NCBI GenBank assembly: GCA_030267565.1
Contig: BRXU01000031.1
Coordinates: 868,001-932,000 of the forward strand
Direction: 5' to 3'
Source: Pleodorina starrii
Taxonomy: Eukaryota > Chlorophyta > Chlorophyceae > Chlamydomonadales > Volvocaceae
Length of the DNA: 64,000 nucleotides
The notes under the pieces are model-generated. The model saw only the letters and a list, made by a program, of their open reading frames with translations. It was not told the origin of the DNA and searched no databases. The number at the start of each line of letters is the position of its first letter. The first letter of the stretch is position 1. The position numbers and the translations under genes are program-made. Positions 22,995 through 35,400 of this stretch are shown here, piece by piece.

Positions 22995-24237
22995 AGAGGG
23001 CTGGCGGGGGCAGGGGCGGGCGGGCAGGGGGTGGGGGAGGGCGCTGTGACGGTAGGGTGGTGAGGGCGTGTGGGATGGCCTCTGTCTCCGCCTGGTAAGC
23101 GCGCTGTTTCTCTATTCCTTGGAGCCACGCTATGATGTTATGATGACAGGAATTTGTGACGATACTCCGAACGGACATCATAAGGGCTTGGTCAGGCTTG
23201 GTAGTACCGTATTGCTGACGGTGGACGATTGCAGGGTTGTCACGCCGGATTATCACGCGGTATTAAATTTAACGCAGGATGGTTTCGGAGTTTTGGCAGG
23301 CGCGGGAGCCAACCGCGCCATCAGCTGGCACTCCTGTTGTTTAATTATAGCTACTGTGTCTAGTGGAGTTGGTAGGAAGCGTACCACTCCCTACTCGACG
23401 TTTGACGGTAGCGGTTTCGTTGCCGGGGTCCGGGCGTAGGGCCAAGGCCCGATCTGTATTCTCCGATCAAGACTGTGTAGGTGACGTAGAGCCACGGACA
23501 TGTGCCTTTTTTGGCCGATTGGCTCACGAAGCTGCTCTTCGTGAGCGCTCCGACCACTTCGATACTCTGACAATCCAGAGGGCGCCGTCCTCACGGGCTT
23601 TACTATACATGACATGTATATAGGTGTATTTACACCGCTCTGGTTTACACAGTACTTGACAAGATCCACTCTTGGTGCTACGTCAACCGTCATCCTTTCC
23701 GGACCGTCCGGCGCAGCGCGACCAAATCCTCTGCCGTTCACGACCAGCTCAGCCTCAGGAATCCGAGCGCCGATGCGCCTGAGGAGTTCGCCTCGTCTCT
23801 CGCCTCTCCAGCTCCACAGCCAAACAACCAACGCAAACATGTTCTATCTGCTCTGTTTGTGTCGACGGTATAGGCGTCAGTACCTATGACGGGCGTACCA
23901 GGTTTGGTAGTAATGCCAGTCGCCAACGCATCTTTTTCCGCACAAGGTTGTGAAAGTTGTCTCCGAAACCGCTGCCGTCCTGCCCTGCGTCCCGCCCGCT
24001 GCACTGCAAGAGCAGAGTTGTCCCGCCCGTGGCCCTCCGAACAGGCCCCGATCTGGCCAGCCCCTCCCCAGCATTTCCACCTCCATCTGCGCAACCGACA
24101 GCCGCCTGGTTCAACCTCCGGCGCTAAGACGCCAGTCGGGTACAGTACCGGCATCAAGTAGCTTCGAAGTACCGCCGCAGCCGGGCCCCAGCAGCAGCAA
24201 GAGCAGCCTGCCCGCCCCAACCCGCGGACGCGAGCCC
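22995..24237. other. Convergent intergenic region, no gene seen
   Basis: This is the 3' flank of the helical-protein gene and the 3' flank of bL34. Two TTACA motifs (TGTAA on the minus strand) near 23629 and 23642 could be the bL34 poly(A) signal. A + strand frame at 23950-24375 (Ser/Pro-rich) runs over the last bL34 exon and is treated as a shadow. Confidence 0.45.
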
Positions 24238-25935
24238 TCATCGGAACGCGTCGACCGTGATCCGCCAGCGCCCCTTGCGCAGCCGCCGGAGCAGCACCTC
24301 GCGGCCCTGAGGAGTGCTCAGCCTGCGGTTTGCGTCGTCGCGGCGAGCAGCAGCAGCAGCAGCAGCGGAGGTTAATCAGGGCAACGCAGCTAGCAGCGAG
24401 CAACAGGCCTCAGGCTTCAGCACCTGAGACAGTGATAGGTTCGATCCTCTCAAAGAGCAGGAAACCCCCAAAACCCTAAACCCAAGCTACCGGGTCGCAC
24501 TGCCGCAGCCCCAATAGCGCGCACACAACCTGTGATCATGCCGCGCCTCAACCGAAGCAGCGACAGTGTGTACCAAACACGACATACCCACCCACATGAC
24601 ATGCCAGGCCACATGACATGCTCACACACATGACAGGTCCAGCCTTGCATCTAATGTCCAACCAGCGGGCCAGCCAGCGGGCCGGATACGGTCCGAACAC
24701 AGCGTGCGAGTGTCCGCAGTCAAAAAAACGAAACCAGGCTGACGGCTCAAGGAAGCCCATAACAGCGCCTGAACACGACAATACGGTGTCATTACGGTGT
24801 CATTACGGTGTCATTACGGTGTCATTACGGTGAGCCGCACCTCTTCTCCAGGCCGTGCTTGTTGACGCGCTTCCGCCGGCTGGGTTGATAGGTGGTGCCC
24901 CGGTTGCACTGCAGAGGCACGGCCGGTGCGCTGCCGTCGGGGCCGGTGGGGGCGCACGGCGGCTCCTGCGGGCCCGCGTCTGCGGCGGGGGATGGGGGGA
25001 AGAGGGCAGCGGATGCCAGCTATGCAAGGGTCTAGGGAGGCCGCGGTGGGGTTGTGGGGGCGTACGTGCGAGCTGCGGGGGCCAGGAGGCGCCACAGAAT
25101 CTGTGCCTCCGGCCCTGTTGCGATTGCGATTGCGATTGCAACGGAGCGGCTCGCGCTCGAACAACACGGTGCTTGCTGAGACACGCGGGACGGTCCAGCT
25201 GGCCGAGCGGCCGGGAGCTCACGTTGTGCCTGGACCTGGTTGCACCGAGCTAGGCACTCAGAAATACTATTTGCTTCAAGGGATTGACCTCCCCGGGGCA
25301 ACGCGCTGCCCTTTACCAGCACCATCAACACCCAGGACACGTCAGGACCAACGACAGTTACGGCAGCCACGCGCGGATACACCGGGCTTTAAATCCCGTC
25401 ACCCGCGGGGCTGCGGAGCCACATGACCAAGCCCGCTGCTGCTCATATAGCGCAGGAGTAGCGACGAGGCCCTCGCACCTGGAAATCGCTGCGGCTCGTG
25501 TATCCCGGCTGCGCCGGGCGTGGGCACTGGAACCAGCGTCGGCACCACCGGCCAGGGTGCAATATGCTGAGCAAGCAGCGGAAGCGGGCTTTGCCCTTGC
25601 TGCGAGCTGGACAGCACTTGCGCTACGTTGAAGGAGACCAGGCGCGAGTCCCAGAAGCAAATGGTTGGCTCCAGCGACTGACGAGCGGCCATCTGGGCTA
25701 GCGTGCCTGCTGGAATATGATTTGCTTTATGCCCTTGCTGTGTAAAGGCTTGCAGCGGGCTGCTGCCGTGTTGGGCGAGGGCAGATGCCGATGCCGCAGC
25801 CTCGCCTGGCATGGTCCCGACTGCCTCGCTACGTTGTAGTAGTAAGTCGCCTATATGTCCTAATTGCGATGCGCCCGCAAATGGCGTCCATGACCGTGGT
25901 AAGAGTCGAGACCCAATCAGTGCCGACAACGCCAT
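24238..25935 (-). CDS. Ribosomal protein bL34, mitochondrial type, long N-terminal extension
   Basis: Four exons join in phase: 25403-25935, 25066-25114, 24841-24908, 24238-24322 (244 aa). The last 50 residues are a complete bL34: TYQPSRRKRVNKHGLEKRLS (about 200-219) then TPQGREVLLRRLRKGRW. The KHG..RRLSTP..G..V..RR..KGR pattern resembles mitochondrial bL34 more than plastid bL34. The protein should sit near the base of the large subunit beside 23S-like rRNA helices. The N-terminus MALSALIGSRLLPRSW is Arg-containing, Ser/Ala/Leu-rich and lacks acidic residues, fitting a mitochondrial presequence. About 190 residues precede the core, far more than the usual presequence. The C-terminal domain call is secure. 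The join of the first exon rests on phase (GG|G) and consensus only; an alternative acceptor at 24979 would give a different N-terminus. Confidence 0.8.
24781..24834. repeat. 11-bp ATTACGGTGTC tandem repeat
   Basis: About five copies lying in the bL34 intron 24323-24840, ending six bases from the 5' splice site. Confidence 0.9.
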
Positions 25936-26217
25936 CGCACTATGTGTTTAAACAAGCATCGCAAGCTTCGCAGTGCGCCGTTATGATTGTGACAAGAAAA
26001 TCGAGCTGCGCGGGAAGGCTTCAGCCACGCTAAGCCGCTGACCGTTAGCGATAACGATGTTCGTCGTACACAAACCTGAAAACTGCGAGCAGTAACGAAA
26101 CGCTCCGTTGTAAACCTGTAGATTCCACTTCCAGGCATGTGATACTTTCGCTCTGCGATCATCCACGCAAGTTCCTAACGTGCGGTCAATTCGTCACTCT
26201 CGCGACGCAATTACCAT

Positions 26218-29200
26218 ATGCGAGCCTTCCTGGCAGGGCGCGCCGGGACCATAAGGTCCGTCGCAAAACGTCTTATTGACTCCAATACTAGTCAAGCAGC
26301 AGGCTCAGTGCCCCTCGCCATTGCCATCAGGCGCCTCGGCAGCCAGCCTACCCAAGTCCTCCCCATCGCGGCCCCGCGGAGCCTTCGAGCTGACCACATT
26401 TTCCCGCCGCTAGCTGTACCCCACCGCGCACTCCTCAGTACGTCGTCCTGGGCTCCTGTAAAAGGCCCCAGTCCTCCCAGCGCCTCCATGCAGCCTCAGG
26501 TACAGTGCACCGGGGAGCGCAGGCTTCCCCTGCGCGCCCTTTCATCGCTTACTGGTGGGAGCGCCCGACACTCTGCACCAGCGCTGAAAGATGCCCCAGA
26601 CCCAACATAACATACTTGGTGGCTCACATCCCCCGGGTGGTTCAAGGGAGGGAACCAACGCATCCATAAGCAGAAGCCATTGGTATTGGATATGCGGCTC
26701 TGCAGCCGTCTTGCTACCAGCAGCTGCCCATCGTCGTGCCTGGGTCCGGCCGCGTCGTGGCCCGCCGCAGGGCTCCAGGAAGGCGCAGGCGGAGGCGGAG
26801 CTCGGTCCGCAGGCGGGAGCGCCGGCGGTTCGAATCGCTGTGGGCCAGATGACCGCCACAGGCGACCAGGCCGCCAACTTTGCGACGTGCGAACGGCTGG
26901 CAAAGGTACAGAGACCCATGGGTCACATGTGGGTGGGACCCGGGGTCCCAAGGCGCAGGATCTTGGGATTAGCAGCCTTTGGGCAGAGCCGCCGCGGCTC
27001 TCAATCGGCAGCTGCTCGCGTCCGACTCTGCACGCTGCCGTACGAAACGCGACGTGTTGCCGTACGGATTGCAACGTGCTGCCGCCACCGTGCCGATCCC
27101 CCTGTTGTCCCGCCGCTGCGTGCAGGAGGCCGCAGCGGCGGGGTGCCGCATGCTGTTCCTGCCCGAGTGCTTCTCCTTCATAGGCGAATCCCAGCCGGAG
27201 GTGAGCTGCAGAGGGGCGACCCACCTACCTACCTACCCACCTACCCGCTGCAGAGGTACGACCCACCAACCCACCTATCCGCTGCAGAGTTGCGTCCAGC
27301 GGCGCCTGTCGCCGCTGCGTGCGCAGGCTGGCAAGCGGACGAAAAGGGCTTCCAGCAGGGCTCTTGAGGGCCGTCGTCTTCCCCGCCATTTGACCTCCAA
27401 TCCGCCGTTTGGGACTTTTGGAGATCGCGGTGCGACCCACCTACCAGCCGCACGAGCCGCACGAGCTCGCCCTGAGCCCCCCGGCCGCATCCGCCCTCAC
27501 GCGCCCTCCGCGCCCTGCCCTGCCCTCCACCCTCCGCAGTCCGTGGCAGCCGCTCAGCCCCTGGACGGTCCGTTGATGGGCCAGTACCGGCAACTGGCTA
27601 GGTGAGCGCGGCGCGGGTCGGGCGGGGGCGGGGGCGGTGTGGTGGTCTGGTGGAGCCGCCTTTGGACAGCCAGGAGGCTGGAGCAGTCTGATCTTGCCGC
27701 AGTGGATTACGGGGGCGGATGGGTGCATGGGTGCCACTTCTCCACATGGGTTGACGCCGTGATGATGGGAAGGGTTGACGCCGTGATGATGGGAAGGGTT
27801 GATGGGAAGGGTTGGTGGGCCTTCCACGGCCCCCCACCGCTGCTTTGAGGCCGTTGCGAGGATGGTTGCGGTGACTAAATCGGCTTTGCGGTGGCTGAAT
27901 GCCCGCTCCCTCTCCCAACATGGGGATGGTTCTCTCCCTCCCTCCTCGTCTCTGTCTCGCAGGTCTGTGGGGTTGTGGATGTCGCTGGGCGGCTTCCAGG
28001 AGGTCGGACCCGACCCGCAGCACATGTGGGTGTGTGGGGTGTATGTGGTGAATGTGTGGGGATGTGTGTGGGGATGTTTGTGTGGGTGTATGCCGGGTGT
28101 GGATGTGCGCACGCGGGTATGTGGGGCAAGTATGAGGCTTTGTGTGCGAGTATGCGGGGGTGTGGTGGTGTGGCTATGTCTGTGGTTGTGTGGCTATGTC
28201 TGTGGGTCTGTGGCTATGTATGCGGGTACGGTATGTGGCTATGTATGTGGTTGTACCGGGAACTGCATTGCCTCCATTCCTTGCTGAAGCTCATCCTAGC
28301 GCACTCTGTGAATCGACGGCTCTTCGCTGCCCGGCTGCTGCTGCTGCTGCTGCTGCTGCTTCGCCTTCTCCGCCCTTTCGCTTGCGGTCAACGGGCGGCA
28401 GTTACAACACACACGTGGTGCTGGACTCCTCGGGCGAGCTGGTGGCCCAATATCGCAAGGTGGGGCGGCGTTGGCCAGGGCTGAGCTGAGGGCTGGGCTG
28501 GCGGGGATTGAGTCGCGTAGCAATTGAGGCGGGTCTGAAGTCACGTGTCAGCGCCGTGCCCAACCCCCCCTGTTGCCGCAGATCCACCTGTTCGATGTGG
28601 ATGTGCCCAACGGCCCCATCCTGATGGAGAGCCGCAGCACCGCGCCGGGGAATGAGGTGCGGCGGGTGGCGCCAGGGTGGTGGGGCGGGGACCCCACCAC
28701 CGCGAGGGGCGTGGGGCGGGGACAAGGTGGGGCCATGGCGCCACGAGCAGCGCGGCCCCTGCGGCCGTCCAATCGTTCGCCTTGCGTCCGACGTTGGGTT
28801 TTCGCGGCGGCGTGAGCACATCGGTACCCGCCTCTCCACGCAGCACGACTCAGCCTCCCTTTCGCCCTTTCCTCATTCGCACCTTTCCATGTACTACGTG
28901 CGGTTCACGGCCGCCCGCCTGTCCATAGAAGAACCCTCCTCGCCCTCCTCCCCCATCCTTCACATCCTTCAGGCGGTGGTGGTGGACACCCCGGCTGGGC
29001 GGCTGGGTCTGACCACCTGCTACGACCTGCGCTTCCCGGAGCTCTTCGCGCACCTCACCTGGGAGCGAGGGGCGCAGGTGGGCTGAGGCTGAGGGCCTGA
29101 GGCTGGGAGTCCGGGGTCCGGGTCCAGGGCGAGGACTCCGCAGGCATGGGGACGGGTTATGGGCAGAGGAGGCCGAGCGCCGCTGCCGCTGCATGTGCAC

Positions 29201-29746
29201 CCGCTCGTTGGGCTGTTCCGCTCTGACTTGCAAGAGTGGTGCGCGTCCCACCATCGCCCACGCATATGGCTTTAACGGCACGTGCCTAACCCCTAACCCC
29301 TCCCCCGCTCCAGGTAATATCCCAGGTAACTGCGTTGCGTTCCCTCGCCCCGGGCCGTTCTTATTACCCCGCTCCCCCGCCCCCCCTCCTTACCTTTCCC
29401 GCCGCCCCTCCGTTCCCCCCGACAGATCCTGGCGGTGCCCTCCGCCTTCACGGTCGTCACGGGCGCCGCGCACTGGGAGGTGCTGCTGCGGGCTCGCGCC
29501 ATCGAGTGCCAGTCCTACGTGGTGGCGGCTGCGCAGGCGGGCCGGCACAACACCAAGCGCGAGAGCTACGGCGACGCGCTGATCGTGGATCCCTGGGGCA
29601 CGGTGGTGGCGCGCCTGACCGACCCACGGGTCACTGGCATCGCGGTGGCGGAGGTGGACCCGGCCCTGCTGGCCCGCACGCGGGAGCGGATGCCGTGCCA
29701 GCTGCACCGGGAGAAGGGCCGCGCGGCGTATGTGGGGAAGAGCTGA
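26218..29746 (+). CDS. Nitrilase-superfamily amidase (Nit1/Nit2-like), organelle-targeted
   Basis: Nine exons, all in phase: 26218-26499, 26771-26905, 27126-27200, 27540-27601, 27963-28025, 28402-28459, 28582-28656, 28973-29077, 29426-29746 (391 aa). The C-N hydrolase triad is present: Glu153 in FLPECF, Lys225 in QYRKIHLFD and Cys266 in [10 protein letters not shown]. Other family marks are [40 protein letters not shown] and [14 protein letters not shown]. The sequence fits the Nit branch (deaminated glutathione or omega-amidase type) rather than plant auxin nitrilases or cyanide hydratases. The first exon (94 residues, Arg/Ser/Ala-rich, few acids) looks like a transit peptide, probably mitochondrial or plastid. 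Exons are short with compact introns, several carrying GT-rich or short tandem repeats (27741-27805; 28022-28260). Confidence 0.92.
28022..28262. repeat. GT-rich simple repeat in nitrilase intron
   Basis: Imperfect TGTGTGGGT/ATGTGTGGCTATGTCTGTGG units beginning at the 5' splice site of intron 28026-28401. Confidence 0.85.
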
Positions 29747-31033
29747 GCGTGCGTAGGGGCTAGGGGGGCTGTTTGGAGGGCAACCGAACTGACAGACTGG
29801 GCAGACTGGGCAGACCCCTGACAGACATACAGACAGACAGACTGACAGGCAGACAGGGGGGGGCGCCAAGCGGCGCTAGCGAACACTCATCACGGTTCAG
29901 CGCACGCATGTGGTAAGAATACTTATGGCGCAGCGATCAGGCACGAGCAGAATGGCAGGATTGGTGCTGCGGGGCTGTCCGTAACGGTGCGTTGCCAGTG
30001 ACGCTGCGATGGAGGACTTATGTGGATGTATGGTTGGATGTGACGTTGGTTAGGCGGCGCTCCTCCATTTGTGGGGCGGGCCAGTCGCCTGCCCCTAGCT
30101 GGAATGTGGAATATGCCCAGTTTGGGACGTTGGACTGCGGGGCGGTGTGGCGGTCTGCTGGGGGCGATCCTCAGGTCGAGGAGAGTGCCGCAGGGGCCCC
30201 CTTGACGGGTGGCCTCAAGCCTCAAAACATCTTTTGAGGCCAGGGGCTGCAGATGTTGAGCCCGTGGCCTCAAAACATCGAATTGGAGGGGGGCCGAGAT
30301 CGGGCCCCCCAAGGTTGCAGTCAACCTTGACACGCGTCGAGATCCTCGGCCGTTCTCATGTCGACCGGAAGTCCTCGTCGTGTGCCGGCACAGCCTACGC
30401 AAACATCCTGCTCCCCGGTTTTCTGACTTCCTGGCTTTCCACATACGACAGAACGACTGACAGACAGCTTTCGACTCCCTGTCAGCACGGCCAAAAGCTC
30501 CACCGCACACCTCAACAGTGTTTCAGTTGGTGCAAGATGCGACTGACTCACAGCACACCGCAGTACGGCAGTACGACACTCGTACGGCTGCATCAATCGA
30601 CCCACAGCGCCACAACGCTGGTGACGGATGCACCGGCTGGGTGGTCAGGCTCCTCCCGCGCGCCCCCGGTCCGCTCGCTAACGCCGTCTCCGTCCCTTCG
30701 CTGCGGTACCTTTTTACTCACCCCACCGATCCGTCGGACGAACCTGCCTGCTTCCCAAGCCTCCACCTCCTGCTGCTGTTGTGCTCCCTTCCATGCTCCC
30801 TGTGTTCCACGAAGCGCCCTTCCGAGCGTGCTGGTCGCACTCTGACCCCGCGCCACACACCAGGCACTCCACCAGGCCCCACCACTCTCCATGCTTCCAC
30901 TGTCTCCCCCCGTAGGCGCAAGTAAACCCCCCGAAGCTGCTTCAGCGCCCCACGCCCCCACATGCACTGGGCCCCTGCCCCCTGCCCTTCCCACCCTAAT
31001 CCTGCTGCTCCTGCTACTCCACCCTACTCCACC
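29747..31033. other. Convergent intergenic region, no gene seen
   Basis: This lies between the nitrilase stop and the CSN8 stop. It includes a CAGACAGACTGACAGGCAGA-like simple repeat at 29788-29860 and a duplicated GGCCTCAAAACATC motif at about 30211-30285. No domain-bearing frame is visible on either strand. Confidence 0.5.
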
Positions 31034-31925
31034 CTACTCCAGCTGCATCATGTACACTGACAGCTGCTCCAGAGCCGCCAGCGAGTCAAGCTCCCCCCGG
31101 CTCGGCGGCGGCGGCGCCACCTCCAGCGCCCCGCTGCCGTCCTCCGCCGGCCGCCAGCCGCGGGCCCGCGCCAGCGCCACCGCGTCCTCCTCGCTGCATC
31201 CGCACAGCGCCGCCAGCCGGGCGGGGCTGATGTGCGAGTAGGCGCCTGTGACCAGGTCCAGCTGCCGCCCGCGCAGCCGCTCCGCCAGCGCCTCCGCCAG
31301 GACCTCCGCGGGGCCCGACCAGGGGTGACCGCGCAGGGCGCGCCACACGCCCTCGCCGCTGCCCTGCCAGGCGTTCTGCAGCAGCCGCCAGGCGGCCTTC
31401 ACCTGGTGTGCGGGAGAAAAGGGATGGGGGTGTGTGCGTATGTGTGTGTGCGCGGAGAGAAAGGAATGGCGCGGCGGGGCCGTGGAGGGAAGGGAGCAGC
31501 GTGGCGCGGAAGAGGGGGAGAGGCGAGGGGTCGGCACAGACACCGGCACTCACTGCCGGCAGCATACCGGCTGGCAGGTCTGCGGCACAGCCGGACCTTC
31601 TGTTGTGACCTCTTACGCGAAAAGGCTGAGCACAGCTGTCGCGCGGAGGCGCTGGTGCACCAAGGGGAGTACCTCCAGCGATTGTCCCGGGACGCACCTG
31701 GGGGTCGGCCTTGACGGTCTCGGGAAGGCGCTTGTAAAGCATGCGGGCATCGGCTAAGGTGCCATTGTATATGTGGGCCAGCAGGTGCAGAGCGGCTGGC
31801 CAGCCGTCCTCCAGTACAGAAGGTGACGGGGAACACAACTCGGCCTCATCCAACAAGCCAGCCACGGCGGAGAAGTCACCGGCCTGAAGAATTGTTCCCA
31901 CTCTTTCCATCACAGTGTCCGCCAT
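31034..31925 (-). CDS. CSN8: COP9 signalosome complex subunit 8
   Basis: Two exons, 31698-31925 and 31034-31402, join in phase 0 to a 198-aa protein, the normal length for CSN8. The N-terminal half (DTVMERVGTILQAGDFSAVA; LHLLAHIYNGTLADARMLYK) forms helical repeats with the 'iyN-L-dArfLykRlp' pattern. The second exon (VKAAWRLLQNAWQGSGEGVW; LRGHPWSG..; LDLVTGAYSHISPARLAALC then GCSEEDAV) fits the CSN8/PSMD8/EIF3K winged-helix region, ending in a short C-terminal tail. CSN8 is a subunit of the COP9 signalosome, which removes NEDD8 from cullin-RING ligases in the nucleus. The start ATG has an AAA-ATGG context. It is head to head with NYC1. Confidence 0.86.
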
Positions 31926-32444
31926 TTTGCAGCTGGTTGCGGTGTTCCTGCCCCGGAAATGCTCTCCGGCACGCCGATCTGTCTTTTACCGCCCAGCCGT
32001 AACTAATGACTTCACAGATCGATGATAAACTTTGACAACGACGACACAGTATGGTTTGGCAATGTGAAAAATGGGCAGAGCAGGTGCTTGGGCGTAGTCG
32101 ATACAACCGTCCGCCCAGAGACCTTAGGCGATTGTCTGCACAGGACACAGTTGCAAGTGGTTTCAGCCCAAGGATCGAAATGAATTAGAATACTTCTGGT
32201 AACATATTTCGTCGGCACTGAACGAATCAACCGGCGTACGGCTCAGTTCCAAGTGACCCGTGGTGACGCGATCACTGAAAGGGTAAAACTAGCAAAGCCA
32301 GTCGTTTCCTGTATTGACAGGTCGTATTGTTTACCCGTGCACCACTTCTTGTGGTCACCTGCTGTTCTCCAGCGGAACAGTCGGCCCGTTCTGAACCTAC
32401 CCCATCGCGACCCACACCCTCACGCGACCTGCTCCTTCAAAAGC
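31926..32444. promoter_or_regulatory. Shared upstream region of CSN8 and NYC1
   Basis: About 519 bp of lower-GC sequence between two divergent start codons. It must hold both 5' UTRs and promoters unless NYC1 begins further upstream. No TATA box or known element could be assigned with confidence. Confidence 0.45.
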
Positions 32445-35400
32445 ATGAACTTAAAACTTGTCATGCACGCAACGCCTGTCACGGCAGTGCCTGCTAAAAG
32501 CCGCAGCGCGTGTGCGGACCGTGCTTCGGCCCCCTCGCGCTGCGCGATGCTGCAAGTCTCTTGCCGCGGCGGGGCTGCCAGCTGCAGCTCTCCATCCACG
32601 ACCGGCAGCTTGCACAAGCGCTTTGAGCTTGGGCGTATGGGCGGTCAGCGCCTGGAGCAGCGCCTCGCAGTGCGCCGGGGGCAGCATGTCGTGACGACAC
32701 GCGCGCTCTTCGCCAACCCTGGATCACCAACTGCAAAGGCCACGGTGCCTCAGCCGCCGTATAATGTGGTCATCACGGGGTCTACGAAGGGTAAGCGGCG
32801 TCGCCACGCCAGGACACGCGGCTGTAGCTGCGGATGCGGTCGTATGCGGATGCGGCCGTATGAGGGCGCGGGAGCACGGCCCCCCTGTGCTTGCCCGCCC
32901 GCTTACACCGCTGCCCATCCCCACGTCCGCCCCCACCTCACCACCTGCGGCAGGTATCGGTCGTGCACTTGCCGAGGAGTTCCTGCGGTCTGGAGATCGG
33001 GTGGTCATCTGCTCGCGATCAGGTGCAGAGCAGGGTCAGCTCCAGGGAAGGTTGTAGGCGCGCGGTGAAGGCTGGCTCATAGGTGTCTTATATTCTATCC
33101 TTAACATATTAAGCCATCCCTGCCACTTCGCGCTCCTCTCTCTTGCGCCCAGAGGAACGCGTGATGGCGGCGGTGGCTGAGCTGGCGGCGCAGTACGGGG
33201 AGGACAAGGTCAAGGTGAGTGCTGGGAGCTGCGGTATATGCGGGCGTCCATGTGGGGGTCCATGGATTACGTTGCCGTATGCGGCCTCCGCTAAGGCGGA
33301 TTCGGGTAGGCAACCTGTGGTCAAACGAACCCTCCCTGGATTTGGCAGCCCAGCCCCTTGGCCCAAGCTAGGGCTGGCTGCTAGCTGGGCGCTTCCCCCC
33401 GGGTGACGTCATGCCACGTCATGGACGCCACTGACCCGTGGGTCTCTGCAGACATGCTACATGCGCCGGTAACAACGTCCCGCTGCCAGGCGCCCCTTCG
33501 CAGCTGTCGCAAACGCCGCTCCTGGAGCGCCTCTCCGCTCCGCGAGCCCCCACATACCTCCGCTCCCCCCGCATACCTCAGCCCATCCTTCCTGCCCGTC
33601 CCCTCGTCCCCCCCGGCCTCATGATCTCATCCTCCCCACCACGCATTTCGCCCCCGTGACTCATTTCTTTCCTCCCCGCTCCGCCTCCGCCTCCGCCTCC
33701 GCCTCCGCCTCCGCCTCCGCTCCTGCTCCTGCCCCGCCTCTTCCAGGGCGTGGCTGTGGACGTGGCCCTGCCCGGCCAGGCCCGTGTGCTGGCCGACTTC
33801 GCCGCCTCGCAGCTGGGTCGTGTGGACATGTGGATCAACAACGCGGGTACCAACGGCTACCGCTACGGCCCCATGGCGGACAGCACCGATGAGGAGCTGC
33901 AGCAGATTGTGGGCACCAATGTGTTGGGGGTGATGCTGTGCTGCAAGGAGGTGCGCCAGAGGGGCCGTCAGGGCGGGGCGGGGGCTGCGGGGCGGGAGAG
34001 GGGACGCAGAGGGGAGGGAGAGAGGAGGGACTCCGGGGACTTGATCAGCCCTTCTCAGCCCTTGTTATCGCCTCCACGGCTGGCCGGGACCGTCGCATGT
34101 CTCGCGTGTTATCGCGTGTTATCGGTGTTGGTGATGTCGCGTGTTGTCGCGTGTTATCGCTGACGTCGCAGGCGATACGGGTGATGAAGGCGCAGGGCAG
34201 CCACGGCCACATCTTCAATATGGACGGCGCGGGGGCGGACGGCAACGCCACGCCGCGTTTCGCCGCGTATGGAGCCACTAAGCGGAGTCTGGCGCAGTTG
34301 GGCAAGTCACTGAGCGCCGAGCTGGGGATACTGGTGGGTGGCTGGGTGGCTGGGTGGGTGGGTGCGGGTGGGTGGCTGGATGCGGGTGGGTGGCTGGATG
34401 CGGGTGGGTGGCTGGCTGGATGCGGGTGGGTGGCTGGATGCGGGTGGGTGTCAGTGGCTGGGTGCGGTGGAGAAGGCTCGCTCGCTCGGCCTCGGGTTCG
34501 CATTGGAAAGACGGGAAAAGGGGATGCGGCGGAGCGGGGAGGCCTGGCCACGCCACGCTTTCACGTGCCATGCCATGCCATGCTGCGCGCCATGCCATGC
34601 GGTGTGCTCCGCACTTGACTCCGCTGCCCGGCTCCCCTCCCCCTCCCCTTCCCCGTCTCCGTCTCCGCCGTCTCCGTCTCCGCTGCGGTATCATTCTTTA
34701 CTCCACTTCCCCTACTCACCCCCCCCCCCCCCCACCACCCCCCTCCAGGGTATCCGCAACGTGGCCATCCACAATCTGTCCCCCGGTATGGTGACCACGG
34801 AGCTGCTCATGACGGGCGCCAACACACCCACCGCCAAGTTCTTTATCAACTGCCTAGGTGGGTGCCTGGGTGGGTGCCTGGGTGGGTGGGTGGGTGGGTG
34901 GGTGGATGGGTGGGTGGGTGGGTGGATGGGTGGGTGGGTGGGTGGGTGGGTGGGTGGGTGGGTGGATGGGTGGGTGGATGGGTGCCTGGGTGGGTGCCTG
35001 GGTGGGTGCCTGGGTGCCTGGGTGGCTGGTTGGGTGCCTGGGTGGGTGGTTGGGTGCCAGGGTGGTTGGGTGGCTGGGTGGCTGGGTGCCTGGGTGGGTG
35101 GGTGCCTGGGTGGCTGGGTGGGTGGGTGGGTGGGTGGCTGGGTGGGTGGGTGGGTGCCTGGGTGGCTGGGTGCCTGGGTGAGTGGGTGCCTGGGTGCCTG
35201 GGTGGTGGGTGGGTGCCTGGGTGGGTGGGTGCCTGGGTGGGTGGTTGCTGGGTGTGTATCTGTGCAGGGAGATACCCCCGGGAGGTGAGAAGAAAGATAC
35301 CGCTGTGGAAGGGACGAAAACGGCGTTGGGAAGCAGACCCAGAACCCTTAGGCAATACTTACCTGGTGGCAGTTGCCGCAAGTGTGAAAAAAGCTGAAAA

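Noticed and set aside
23950..24375. 141-codon + strand Ser/Pro-rich frame
   Set aside because: It overlaps the last bL34 exon antisense, has a low-complexity tail from AGC repeats and no splice or domain support.
24437..24448. GGTTCGATCCTC resembling a tRNA T-arm
   Set aside because: The flanking bases do not form a 5-bp T-stem, and no acceptor stem, D-arm or anticodon arm can be placed upstream.
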